Source: Rachycentron canadum (taxonomy: Eukaryota > Chordata > Actinopteri > Carangiformes > Rachycentridae). From it: a DNA stretch of 64,000 bases. Under the pieces are notes generated by a model that was not told the origin of the DNA, did not search any database, and saw only the letters and a program-made list of their open reading frames with translations. The position numbers and the translations under genes were made by a program. This document shows, piece by piece, positions 48,131 through 59,937 of the stretch. Within the stretch, counting starts at the first letter, position 1, and each line of letters starts with the position of its first letter. Location of the stretch: NCBI GenBank assembly GCA_038496675.1, contig CM076659.1, forward strand, positions 6,311,072 through 6,375,071. Reading direction: 5' to 3'.

Positions 48131-51100
48131 TACCAAAGGTACCCACAGACTCTTTTCTGTTCTCTGTTTTCTTCTTTGCATTTCACCAATAAACACAGTG
48201 GTTCAGTGAAATTACACAGGGTGACCAATCAGAGGGTGGAGTCTTTTGACCTTATACAAACACATTAGTTTGGGCCCCAGTGAAGAAACATCTTTTTGAC
48301 GTTTTACTCTGATGCTAATATTGACAGCATGTTTTATTCAGTATATATACAAGGACAAATGCATTACTTGATTGCAGATTGCACCTTGAAAGTCCACAAC
48401 CCATTCACAACGAATCATGTATTGCATATACAATATAATTGACCATTTTCCATGGCACGCCACAGCTGTTTTTAAAAGAACTAATATCGTTTTCCTTCAT
48501 CCCAAGCAGCTATTTTAACTCATTGAGGAAGTTGCAAACTATTACACCTCTTCCAGATTGATGTATTCAATAGCAAGTGGGAAAGCAAGACATGTGAGAC
48601 TTGGCTCATGTGTCAAAGACTTGCGTTGGTTTCTTTCTAATATAAGAAACAGCCAAATTAATTTGATCCTATTTATAATATCCATGTTTTCCTGTTGTTT
48701 ATCTAATGGGTTTGTGTTGAAAGCAGTGCTACAATAAAGAAGTACTCCACTGATTTAGAGTTGTACTAGCCCACTATAAAATAAGCATGTTCACGCTTGT
48801 CATTTTTTTCCCAACACTTTTATTTCTTGTCAACACCTGGTTCCTATGTTGCCAACTGCAAAATGACTAGTGGCCTTTTGTTTGGAGGTTCACATGTTAT
48901 GCTAGCAGTTAGCTAACTGTCAGCCTCAGTCAGAGACGAGGAGACTCCTCTTTAATTCTACACTCCCAGATTTTGTTTCATTTTTAGACTCGTAGTCCTC
49001 AGACGTAACCTGCATTGACTCAAGTGTCATCATTGAGGACATTTATCAGACTTAACACACATGTAGCAGTACTGCAAATAGACTTTGATGGGTCAAATCG
49101 GTGGAGGTGCCCCGTCGGCACGTCTCACTACACACTGCAGCATGGCCAAGAAGACTGCACAAGACACTGCTGGAATTTGATTTAATTACCCCATGGTAAT
49201 AATTTAATTGTGACAAAAAAAAAAAATTATACTTACCTGATACGTTAAGTTACAATAACTTTTATGTGTGTCCAATTTTAACTGGCATGAACTTAAATAT
49301 GGATCCCTGATGGCAGAAAAAAAAAGGTCTATACATGTTATAACACATAAAAATATTTTTCTTGGAATAATTGTTTGTATATCTTTTTTTCATCCACAAA
49401 AAAGTTAAATTAACCACCAATTGTTAGAATTGCCTAAATCTTTTCTCCCCCTATAAATATACAAATATTATTTCATAAGTGAAATACACACTAGTTGACC
49501 CCTACTTCACTGAGAAATCCATTGTTGGTGCACTTTGAGGTTTCAACTTTGGATGACACACTTCCAAAGTTGTGACATCACAAAATCATACTGTAATTGC
49601 ATGTTGTACTCATCGAGCACCACCACTGCTTCATCACATAAATATTAAAAAAAGCCTTATTCTCATACACACAAACTCATGCACACACATCACCCTACAC
49701 AAGTGAAGTAACAATAAGTGGAGTGGACAGGGACTTTTAATAGTGCAGAAAGCTATTGTGTGCTTTGGAAAATGGTCAACAATGGTGTAAAGCATGATGA
49801 AATTTCTAGTTACAAATAAAAACGCACGGATCATAAAAATCACATCGATGTGATCCACAAGGGGAATTATTGTGGGTCATATATTCTTATCATAGTTTAC
49901 AGTAACATTGGTGATTTAAAGTGTAACTTTGTATGAATCAGGTATCAAGTAACTACTCACTGGTACCTAATGGTGGGCTTCTTATATGTAGGTACAGAAA
50001 ACCAGACTCCATGGAACAAAGGAGTTACAATTTGGTATTTGAGACGAAATGAGAAATAAATTACAGTCATATACTCAAGTAAATCCTCAGTACTTGTTGG
50101 AACAATGCTGGGAAACAAAACCTAAGTTTGGAAAAAAAATGCAGTTAATGGCAGTAAAATGGGGAAAATATTATATTACAACCCACATACCTTGTTCTTA
50201 CTGTGTAATGTAAAATTCATGTAGATGTAGTTTCACAGCTACTCACACTGCAGGGATTTCTTTATGTCATATTTATGTGTTCTACTTCATTATATTCATA
50301 AATCATAAGGATAAAACTAGTCAAGAAGTTGGTTTGTGTCAGCAGTCAACTTTTGGAAATTACATAAAACATACATTATATATAATATAATATTATATAT
50401 TCATCTAGGGTAAATCAAAACAGGTGCAATGAAGCAGAAAAGAAATGTTCCTCTCTCACATATGCAGCCATGGAGGCATCTGTTGTCATCTGAGGAGAAA
50501 AACTATAACAAATAATCTCCAATTTCTATACTCAAATTATACAATAAGATTAAGATATACAGGCTGTAATATCAACTGACTTGACTGTTCCCCACACTTG
50601 TTTCCCAGTACTGTACCCTGAGAGTACTTATATATTAGTATAATTTATTTCTCCTTACCACTAAAATGTCCAATTATTCTTGTTTTGGTTCACCCTGATC
50701 TTTGTTTTCCACTGTACAAAAAGTTATGAACCATTATGAAACAGGAAGTATTTTATTGAAACCTGATTCTTCTAAACCTAATTCTAAACCATAGTGTTAA
50801 TTACTTTTCCTTGTGGAGAGGGCAGTTCTGACAAACACATTGCAAGCACAGTGCCAGTCATATAATGTCAATGAGATTGATGGAAACAGTTTTTGGCTTG
50901 ATTGGGTTGCAGCAACACGGAAAAAAATCTTCATTGCTGTTACATGAAACTACACCATTTGGAAAAACAGTCTTGAAATAAAGACAATATGCAAAATATG
51001 CAAAAATATATAGACAACATGGTTTTTAAGCTCCTGTCAGGCAATCTCTCTCAAAATCAGTTTTGTTGCTATCTACATCAAGTTTCATAATAAACTGCTT

Positions 51101-51194
51101 CTGCTTCTGCAGCTGCACCTCACCCCAAAGAATTTGGTGATCTTGCTGGTAATGAATGGAGCTGTAATGAATATTTGTGCAACCCCTTTTATAG
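48131..51194. other. Intergenic stretch between ablim1 and the TRIM-like gene
   Basis: About 3 kb of AT-rich sequence. No RING or B-box exon, RNA gene or recognisable transposon is found on either strand. A GCTAGCAGTTAGCTAAC word cluster occurs near 48900. Confidence 0.65.
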
Positions 51195-52769
51195 GTGAGA
51201 TTAGAAAAACATCACGAGAGTCTAAAGAAGCAAAGAGAAGCAGTGAAATACAGACTGAAGAAACTGGCAGCACGGCAATCAGAAATCACAGTGAGTTCAG
51301 ATAGTCAGTGCTGAAATTAATCCACAGCATGAAATCTTTTTGCCTTTGTTGAAACATCACATTTTACTACAAAATGCAACAAAATCACTGACACTGTGAT
51401 TAAACCTGTGATCAAATATAATAACCTCATAAATACTTATGCCTGACTCAGAAAAAGTCCTCGGTGATAAGGGAGAATATCATAAGGAAATATCAGGAGA
51501 TCCAGGCCGCTCTGGACGAGGACCTGAGGATTACCCTGTCCCACCTGGAGATGGAGGAGCGGGCTGCAGTGTCTGCTCTGGATGGATTGATGGAGAGGAA
51601 CTGTTCTCTCATCCAGGAGATAGAACAGGACCTGGCCAGACTCACTGTGGCACTAGACCAGACCAATACAGAGCCTGATGCAATGGTGATTAAATTTGAA
51701 ACATCCACTAGATCAAATATAGTTTGAAATTTCTTATTTATTTTTTTCACTTCAGAAGTAAAAGTGTTATATGATATAAAACCTCATGCTCCCAAATAAC
51801 ATTTAATGAATGTTCTGCTTTTCCTCAGTCTTTCTTTTCATATCCTGAGCAACAAGATGTGAAGACAGTGGACAGGTATGGAATCAAATCATAACTCATA
51901 AAAGAAAAAGATTTGGTATGAAGCAGTGGAGCTGATGTTTCTTATTATGGTCTGTCTCCTCCAGAGTGATGGATCTGCTCAACAGGACAGACCCGAGCAG
52001 TGTGAACCTGGATGAAGCTAAAGCTGAGCAGATCCTCAGCCTCACCAACAACATGCTTCTGCTTATCCGCTCACAGACACCAATTATCAAGAAACTCATC
52101 AAGAGTTGTCAGTTCACATGTTGCATTCTTATACATATTCTAGAAACCTCACTCACGTGTTGCATTTACTATATAAAAGTGTTAAATATGTCTGCAGATT
52201 CCAGTGAGGTGTGTCTGGATCCAGAGACGGCCCATCCAAAGCTGATCATCTCCCACCAGGGTGACAGTGCCACCTACACAGACACCTGGCAGCAACTTCG
52301 GGACCTCCCTGGACGCTTCGACACCACCCTCAATGTCATCAGTTTGCAAGGCTTCACCTCTGGTCGGCATTACTGGGAGATTGACGTGACTGGGAAGACC
52401 TACTGGGAGCTGGGTGTCACCTACCCCACTATTCCTCGCAAGGGCACCACTGAGGACTGCTGGCTGGGACGGGGGGATGACTCTTGGTGCGTGGAGTTTT
52501 TTGATGGGGAGTATACAGCCTGGCATGGAGGGGTGCCCCATCAACTGCCTTTCACAAAACGCTTCTGTCGGATTGGTGTATTGTGTAGTTTCCCTGCCGG
52601 ATTGGTGACATTTCTTGAGGCAGACAAAATGACGCCACTGTTCTCGTTCTGTGCAGGAACTTTCTCAGACTGCCTCCACCTGGCCCTATGTCCTGGTCAT
52701 GACCACAATGGTGCCAATGGAAAACCTATTGTAATCTGTAACGCTCCATCTCCTACCAGTGATCTATGA
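51195..52769 (+). CDS. TRIM-like coiled-coil/PRY-SPRY protein lacking RING and B-box (5'-truncated)
   Basis: Five open exons with matching phases: 51195-51290 (96 nt), 51452-51685 (234 nt), 51829-51875, 51965-52104 and 52198-52769 (stop TGA). The 96- and 234-nt exons are the classic TRIM coiled-coil exons (LKKQREAVKYRLKKLAAR; SVIRENIIRKYQEIQAALDE). The last exon is a full PRY-SPRY (B30.2) domain: PRY with CLDPETAHPKLIIS, then SGRHYWEIDV, WCVEFFDGEYTAWHGG and IGVLCSFPAGLVTFLEA. The usual ~600-nt first exon with RING and B-boxes is not found in the 3 kb upstream. The donor at 52105 (GTTGTC) is weak, and reading through that 93-nt intron stays in frame, so it may be retained. The gene is either a RING-less TRIM relative or a pseudogene with intact 3' exons. 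The absence of stops or frameshifts argues against old decay. SPRY domains bind proteins, often in antiviral sensing. Confidence 0.75.
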
Positions 52770-52904
52770 GTAGAAGCTCCACAGGAAAGCTTTTCTAATT
52801 TTCTAATAAGGCACCAGTTGTAAAGATGCACACTGTAAATTGTAACTGCTGGCTTTGTTAATAGTTAAGCAAGAGTTTATAGCCACACTACAATGGTGGT
52901 TTGA

Positions 52905-53235
52905 GTTAAATGCTAATGTCAGCAGGCTAACATGCTGATGTATAGCAAGTATAAATCTTATCATATTCCCAATCATTGTTTAGCATGATAGCCAATATTT
53001 ACTAATTAGAAATAATCACAGTACTGCTGAGGCTTATGGGAAAGAAGTTAGATGTTTAAATATTTTCACAATATATGCGGAAACCTGTCAGAAGATCAGC
53101 AAAGTCAGCAGGATTCATCTGCTGGGGACCGTGAATGTCTGAGCAAAATGTCATTATAATCTCTGCAGGATTTCACAGGATGGGTGAAAACATGGATATT
53201 TAATTCTGGACCAAAGTGGTAAAATCTTTTGGACA
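52905..53235 (+). mobile_element. Degraded teleost-type interspersed repeat, copy 3
   Basis: In the opposite orientation to the copies at 26.8 and 29.5 kb. It reads AATGCTAATGTCAGCAGGC, AACATGCTGATGTATAGCA, GTACTGCTGAGGCTTATGGG, CAGGATTCATCTGCTGGGGA, CCGTGAATGTCTGA and TCTGGACCAAAGTGGT. It follows directly after the TRIM-like gene's stop. Confidence 0.65.
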
Positions 53236-54363
53236 GTGTCCCTCATGTTTATCTGTTCTGTCACATTGATAATCCATTCAGACAAAATGTTAATGATTAT
53301 AATTGAGATTTTGTCCAGATGCTCTGCAAACCTCTCTCATCAAGATTTGTGGTCTAACAGTCCTGGAGTTTGTTAAATAACAGAGTGAGTTTCATGCCAG
53401 AAGAGGATAAACACAATCCATAAAGCATTGTAAATGTTTTATTAATCTTCAATAAAGCCAGTAGTAACAATCTAAAAACCCTTTAGAAAGGGTGCAATAT
53501 TAGAAAGTGGTGCTCTTGGTAAATTTTATAATAACTGAATGTATTTCAGATGATACAGGGGCACAATGTGATAAAAATCTTTAGTTAGAAGATCTCAGTA
53601 TTGAAGGAGAATACTACACATTTATCCCAGTGCCCAAATTAATTTTTAGTTAAACAAAAAATATTAGTAGTAGTGCTAGTAGAAGTAGTGCCTCATCTCT
53701 AAGTTCATTAAACTAAGAGAAAGGACCATCAAGTATTTTATGCATTTCTAGTTTCTCCTTCTGTAACAAAGTAATGTTTGAAAATGTTTTAGTTTTACTT
53801 ATAACTTTAAAGTTATCAGAACTGATATACAAAAGATCTTTCAGTATGTTTCATAATGTAAGTATTACACTGATTTGTAAATATGTAGAGATCTAAAAAA
53901 GCACAGTTATTTATCCTGAAATGCACCAAGTGTATGTGGATCCAAAGTCTACGTTCAAACAAACAACTGATTCTTTGCAAATATGCTCTCTGAGCCTTTG
54001 TGTTGAATCTGAGTGTAAGCTTAGCCTAATTGTCAATATTCATATAATACATTCAATATGAAATATGCTTCAAAGGTGGCAGAGACAGTGATATGAGGTT
54101 TTTTGCACCATTATTTTGTTCATTAAAAGTGTATGAAAAGTGTTCTGCCTATTATTTGTATAAAAAAAAAAAAAAAAAAAAAAAAAAAGCCAAGAGCACA
54201 GCTAAAATCAATAAAATTGACTCAGCAGCAAGTGTGGATGCCAGAGGGCCCAGGTGAATCAAAGGTTAGTGTACTTATACAGAAGTTTAGAGGAGTGTGA
54301 GTGATCTGCCAGGCAGTGCACTCTCATTTTGCTCTCCTGGATATCCCCTGATCTGCTGCCATC
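53236..54363. other. Intergenic, habp2 upstream region
   Basis: AT-rich, with a 27-nt A run at 54162-54188. No coding signal. The habp2 promoter should lie just upstream of 54364, but no TATA box can be assigned with confidence. Confidence 0.55.
54162..54188. repeat. poly(A) tract
   Basis: A 27-nt A run about 175 bp before the habp2 start codon. Confidence 0.9.
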
Positions 54364-57300
54364 ATGAACCTAAAGCTTGTCTTCTTTTGTCTGTTCTTAG
54401 CGGTGCTGCTCATACCTGCTGAAGTATGTACTCCCTGTATGTATTATACAGCAATTGTGTAGCAATAAGAAAATATATTGGCTCTAATTTATAATGTTGC
54501 AATGTTTTATAATAGATTTTGGTGTGAATAAACTGCAGTAGAGCTTGTTGTCCATGTTTTTGTTTTATGAGATTAACTCATTCATTCAGCAGCTGCAAAT
54601 TTCTTTAATATTATTACTTCTTATCTGGTGTCTCCATATTGTTATTGACATTTTTTTGCAGCTGAAACATAGACACGACAATAAAAATGGGGAACAAGGG
54701 AATCGTAAACATGGCAGGCATGAAAGAAGAGAAAAATTTAAGGACATAATTGAAGGTAAATACTACAACAATGTTTGAAGTCCTCAGAGTGCTTCATTGT
54801 AAACCACCGTGAATCTTCACCTACGAAAACTATGTGCAAGTTTAATAGGGCAAATGATAGCAAATGATAGGGGAAGACAAGGATGCTTTGTTTCTAATGG
54901 AAAAATATTGTTCTAGACTTCTTCTTTGCGAACAAGGAGAACGGTGGTGATGATGATGATGACGATTCAGATTCAGACTGGCTTTTTGAGATTCAAGAGC
55001 CAGAAGGTCAGTCAAAGAGATGAATAATCGGTGCAATGTTGCACAAGCATGCTACGTTAATTGGAAAGCTCATTTAAAGTTCCTGTCTCTTAACGTTTTT
55101 CATTTCTCAGGCCAATGCAACCCAAATCCTTGTCTAAACAATGGAGTGTGTGAGGTAAAAAAGAAGAATAAATATAAATGTGACTGTCCCAGACCTTTCA
55201 GAGGAAGGAATTGCGAGAAAGGTTTGTAAAAATTGTTTTTTCTTCTACCTGCTGTCATATTTGCCCAACATAGAATGAAGTGAATTGATACTAAAGCAAA
55301 TTTCTTTATTGTGTTATCGTGTCAGGTCCAAAGGTTTGTAGAAGAGGTAAATGTGGGCATGGTGAATGTGTGCTGACCTCCTATCCCCCGTTTTATGAGT
55401 GCAAATGCAAGGAGCCCTTCCAGCCCCCAGACTGCAGACGCTGTGAGGAGTATTTCTTCATCCAAACCAGGAAGAATAGCTCTGTTTATCACTGTTCCTG
55501 GAAACAAGCTTACTCTGTACTGTTTTTTCCCCAAAGATAAACTATGTGAGCCTAACCCATGTAGGAATGGTGGACAATGCACAAGGGATGGTGATGACTT
55601 TGACTGCCAGTGCCCTCCAGGGTACAGAGGTCGTTTCTGCCATGTTGGTAAATACTACATCCCACATCACTGTTTATTGTTTTCCAGGCTAAGGAAGTGT
55701 AATATCACTATAACTCATATGCTGAGTGTGGTATATTTTTTAGGTCCGAATGACTGCTACGTGGATAATGGAGAGTCATATCGTGGCAATGTGAGCGAGA
55801 CCGATGATGGTGACGAATGCCTTTACTGGAACTCGCATTTCATCCTGGAAAATGGAGCTGATCCCTTCAACTCCTATGAGGACAATGATGGACTCGGCCC
55901 TCACAACTTCTGCCGGTCAGGAGGAACTAAATACGTGTATTTAAACTCCAAACAGCAGCTATAAGGAGATGTTCACTCACACTTTCTATAACAGAAACCC
56001 AGATGGAGACGTGATGCCCTGGTGTTTCTGCAGAAGAGGCCGCAAGTTGCTGTGGAACTACTGTGATGTGACAGAGTGCCCTGCGACAACAGGTCAGCTT
56101 TAAAGGTTCAAACTGATTTTTGATTATGAGTGTGGGCAACAAAAACAATTGTGATTTCTTCTTGCGTATGTGTTTCCAGATGGGGTGCAAACTGAAATAA
56201 TACCCACAGTCCCTAATCCCACTTCTGCCAAGCCACAACCAACAGAACCTACAGCAGACGTGCAGCTGGAACCTACCAAACCCAAACCGACTGAAAAGCC
56301 CAGTGAAGCTCCAGAACCATATCCTGCACCCACTGCTGCTCTTCCCACCCCTGATCCCACTGTTCCACTGCCACCATTCTCCAATTGTGGGAAGCCTCAG
56401 CCAAAAAGATCCATTACCCGAATTTTTGGGGGTCTGAAGGTTGCTCCTGGGGCAATACCCTGGCAGGTGTCCCTGCAAGTGAGAACAAAGAATACCAACC
56501 ACCTATTCAGGCACACCTGTGGAGGAGTTCTCATAGCTAGCTGCTGGGTACTGACAGCTGGACACTGCATGTAAGCTCAATCATAATGATTACAAATCTG
56601 AAAAAAAAAAAGAAATACATGGGCTGAGTGAAATAGTTTACACATATGGACATAGTCATTATTGAATTATGTGTTGTCTGTCTTTGAACAGTGATCAAGG
56701 AAAGGACATGAAGGTGGTTCTGGGAAGTCTGTCACTGGATGCAACTGAACAATCTGAGCAAACCATAGACGTTGAAAAGGCTATTGTAAATGAGAACTAC
56801 AGGGAGACTCCTGTAGCTGTCTACAATGACATAGGTGATACATACCTCTCTTATTTAAAATCAAATATAATATCAACAATATCAGAATTTAGAAACCGCA
56901 TGCTGAGATTTCTTTACATCTGTATCTTGATGCTTTTTCAGTTAAGTAGAAGCAATGATATTGTGGAGAAGTACAAGAAATGAAGTATAAAACTATTACT
57001 TTGATTTTTATTTTGTTGGGACTTTTATCTGAACTGCATTTCCAAAGCCTTGCTGAAGCTGAAAGGCATCAATGGCATTTGTGCCAATGAGAGCCAGTTT
57101 GTGAAGGCAGCCTGTCTGCCCGATGGTCAACTGCCTGATGGGAAGGAATGTACCATTTCTGGATGGGGTGCCACTGAGGAATGTAAGACCATTTTTGCAT
57201 ATCTGATCAGAGGTTCTTGTTTGCTTTAGAGGTTTGTTTAGGGTGGAAATGTTTGTTCTGTTTAAACAACCGTTTGAACCTTGAATTTTTATTTGCCATG

Positions 57301-57818
57301 ACCTCTGAAATTAGACTCAACTTTTCAATTGTTGTTATATTTAGTTAAATCTTTTTTTTCTGCAGCTAACTTTGGTTCCAGCCACCTGCTGGAGGCCAAT
57401 GTGCTGCTGATCAACCAAGATAAATGCTCTGAACCCAAAATCTATGGCCACGTCCTGGATAATACCATGTTCTGTGCTGGCCACCTGCAGGGAGGGGTGG
57501 ATTCCTGCCAGGTTAGTAAATTAATCTTGCTTCTTAAGTACATACTAACATATACAAATATCTGAGTGACCAACTTATCTGAGGTAAACTCTCTAAGTAG
57601 CTGCACGCAGTAGTGTTATTTATAAATGGTCACCTGTTCTCTTGTTTCAGGGTGACTCTGGAGGACCACTGACTTGTAAGCAGAACAATACCAACGTTAT
57701 TTACGGCCTGGTGAGCTGGGGAGACCAATGTGGGAAGAAGAACAAGCCTGGTGTTTACACTCGGGTCACTCATTACCTGGACTGGATAAAATCAAAGATT
57801 CAAGCAGAATCTGCATAA
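54364..57818 (+). CDS. habp2: Hyaluronan-binding protein 2-like serine protease (factor VII-activating protease)
   Basis: Thirteen phase-consistent exons: 54364-54423, 54662-54755, 54917-55006, 55111-55221, 55326-55442, 55537-55647, 55744-55915, 55995-56092, 56180-56570, 56692-56834, 57048-57182, 57366-57511 and 57651-57818; 611 residues (human about 560). Domains: signal peptide 1-19; a basic Lys/His/Arg stretch (21-51); an acidic run with six Asp then SDSD (about 61-70); three EGF domains (about 82-194); one kringle (about 197-282); a Pro/Thr-rich linker (285-352); and a trypsin domain. Activation would cut Arg365-Ile366 (TR/IFGG). Catalytic residues are intact: His413 (AGHC), Asp461 (YNDI) and Ser559 (GDSGGP). 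Asp553, six residues before the serine, predicts cleavage after Arg/Lys. By family knowledge it is a secreted plasma zymogen, mainly from liver, acting on pro-urokinase and coagulation factors. Its last exon has a decayed duplicate at 59457-59567. The link to HABP2 over related kringle proteases rests on the EGF3-kringle-trypsin order. Confidence 0.9.
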
Positions 57819-58101
57819 GCTACATGTCAGCCAGTGTAGCCCAAGGGTTGGTTATGAGAGGAGCAAGGCCTACTCATCATGATTTAACTTTTGGATTATT
57901 TTGCAGTTGCGCTTATTTTGCTTTTCTACTTCACTGTAAATTTTAATGCTCCCGAAATCCCCTGATTGTCATTTCAGTTCAGTAGGTTTTTATCTGTTAC
58001 ATATGGCTTTATCTAAATGTCATATTTACATAACTTCCCCCTGAAACATTTTATTTGAGCCAAAGGTAAATCAAAAAGTGATGCACATGTGGAAAAGACA
58101 C

Positions 58102-58107
58102 AATAAA
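58102..58107 (+). terminator. habp2: Poly(A) signal for habp2
   Basis: AATAAA in CACAATAAATAC, about 285 nt after the habp2 stop and just before the TRIM-derived fragment. Confidence 0.6.
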
Positions 58108-58137
58108 TACATACAATACTCCTCTCATACAATATGA

Positions 58138-58320
58138 CTGTTCAGTTCTTTCACATGAATGTATGGGTTTAACGTGACACTGCGCAGCACACAGAAAGAG
58201 TGAAAGAAGGTCATAACATTAGCTTCCCCTTTGGGAGATTGGCTGTACTGTGAGTCATATGGCTGAGGGCTCAGAGTGTCCATGCACTTGCTTCCTGTCC
58301 TGGGATGTTGATAGTTTTGA
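58138..58320 (-). pseudogene. Broken copy of the TRIM PRY-SPRY exon
   Basis: Aligns to both ends of the last exon of the TRIM gene at 59938-60506: the left part matches about 59984-60110 (TTTCACAT, GCACACAGAAAGAGTGAA, GGTCATA, GGAGATTGGC) and the right part about 60370-60470 (GAGTCATATGG, ACTTGCTTCCTGTCCTGGGA). About 260 bp of the SPRY core is missing. Peptide remnants include SPQPYDSQYSQ and HSFCVLRSVTLNPYIHVK. It cannot fold as a SPRY domain and is a decayed duplicate. Confidence 0.85.
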
Positions 58321-59456
58321 CTAGTTCTAATTCCTCTTTTGGCGAATAATCTGCATGTTTGCATGTGAATCAGTAAAAAGTGCCTTTCATACATGTTGCT
58401 GAATGTTGGTACAACTGCTGTCTCTGCTAAAGAGTTTTTTGGATGAGCCATCATTAGATCATTAAAATGTTGCAAACTTTGCCGAGGCAAGATTAGCTTT
58501 GGACCTTGTGATTGTTTGGAGCTTATGGCAGTGAAGCTCTGGGCCTGGTAGGCATGGATGGTGGGCCACAAGGGAGACCCTGTACTCCTCTGGGAGGGAC
58601 ATACAATGCAATTAATACTTTTATATATTATAATAACTGGTGTATTATGTAACATTTTTATTCTTCTGTACACAATATTAATTTCTCATTATCATGAAAA
58701 CACAAACAACATAAAAAGAGGCCATTGTAAATGTGCATCTAATAGCATTTTCTGATGGTTCTGCCAAAATGAGTTATTATGAGTGAATACAAATATGCAA
58801 TACACAGCATGACAGAGAAACTTGCAGATGGGGAGGCACAGCTTGGCGTAATTGATGTCAAACACAAAGAAAGCAAACAGCCACCAGCGATTCTGTTTTG
58901 ATGGTGTGGCCTGAAATAATAGGGAGGTGCCTGGCACGTTGCCACCAAGGCACAAAATTTGTGGAAATAGGTCAATTAGTCTCTGCATTTTGGAAATATG
59001 CAACCATGTTGATCTACACCTGTTAATGACAGATCATTACATAGTGTTGCAATATAACTGACATTTAAGTTGTGAAGATTATTTTGTGAAAGTATCAAAA
59101 AAAAATGCAAAAAGAAATTTAGGATTATCAAAGACCACTGACTGCAATCACTGTATAAACATTTTGAAATATGACTGAATGTTAGTATGTGAATGGCAAA
59201 TTTATATTAAAACTAAACTAACTTTGTAAACTAAATGAATGAGCACACACCAAATCCTACAGGTAGAGGGAATACACAAATACACATGAAATCAGTCAAT
59301 TTCATATTTATTTTAGCGAAAATGAAATGCATAGAAAATCCTACTGAAGGAATAATACAATGCAATGAATATGAGATTTAAGCCTGTTGTTCTCTATAGA
59401 TATACAGTGTCAGTGTTCATGTTATTTGGCCTCACAGGGTGTTTTATATTCTGCAG
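58321..59456. other. Non-coding stretch inside the decayed duplication
   Basis: No gene recognised; short ORFs only. It probably includes sequence from the duplicated unit that has diverged beyond recognition. Confidence 0.5.
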
Positions 59457-59567
59457 GGCAGCAGCTCTGTAGGGCCACTGACATGTGAGAATGAAGGCAG
59501 GAAAAATTTGTGGAGAACAAAGAACAAGCCAGTAGTTTACACAGGGGTCATTTACTTCCTGAACTAG
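59457..59567 (+). pseudogene. Decayed copy of the habp2 last exon
   Basis: It follows an intact-looking acceptor (ATTCTGCAG) and reads 36 codons to a TAG. It matches the habp2 final exon in order: GPLTC, then KNKP-VVYT-GV, then a stop. The catalytic GDSGGP has become GSSSVGP (the serine context is lost), and about 20 codons around VSWGDQCG are missing. The frame is still open and in phase 0, as habp2 exon 12 would need. Sequence from the reference exon at 57651 gives an offset of about 1.8 kb. Confidence 0.85.
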
Positions 59568-59937
59568 GCTACATCACGTCGAACATGAGAGCTGCTAAGC
59601 TGCTGAATGAAAAGCTAGACTTTCGTGCAGAACAAAAGTGCTGTTTGACGAAGCACCTGATACCACTTGATGAAATATTTACTGTTTAATGACAAATGCA
59701 GACAACTGAAAGGGAACATATGACGATATAACTTTAGAGAAGACTAATAAACTAAAACTCCTCAGTCATAATTGTCACGTCATTGTCACGTACCAGTTTA
59801 ATGTTTGACATGAAAAAAGCATGTTTTACATTTCCACCATAATGTAATCAAAAATGGAAATAATAAACATCAGTGAAGAGTTGATAGTTTGATCAGTGAA
59901 TAACTCAAGGTTGTCCTCCAAGATCACTCTTTACATG
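59568..59937. other. 3' flank of the TRIM gene
   Basis: No coding signal. It corresponds by position to 57819-58137 in the duplicated unit, but similarity is weak. Confidence 0.5.

Noticed and set aside
51115..51150. Possible extra TRIM exon (LHLTPKNLVILL) before 51195
   Set aside because: It would leave an intron of only about 43 nt, too short for normal vertebrate splicing, and the peptide is not TRIM-like.
58692..59003. Minus-strand ORFs at 58692-59003
   Set aside because: No homology and no splice context; they lie in the decayed duplication and are probably chance.
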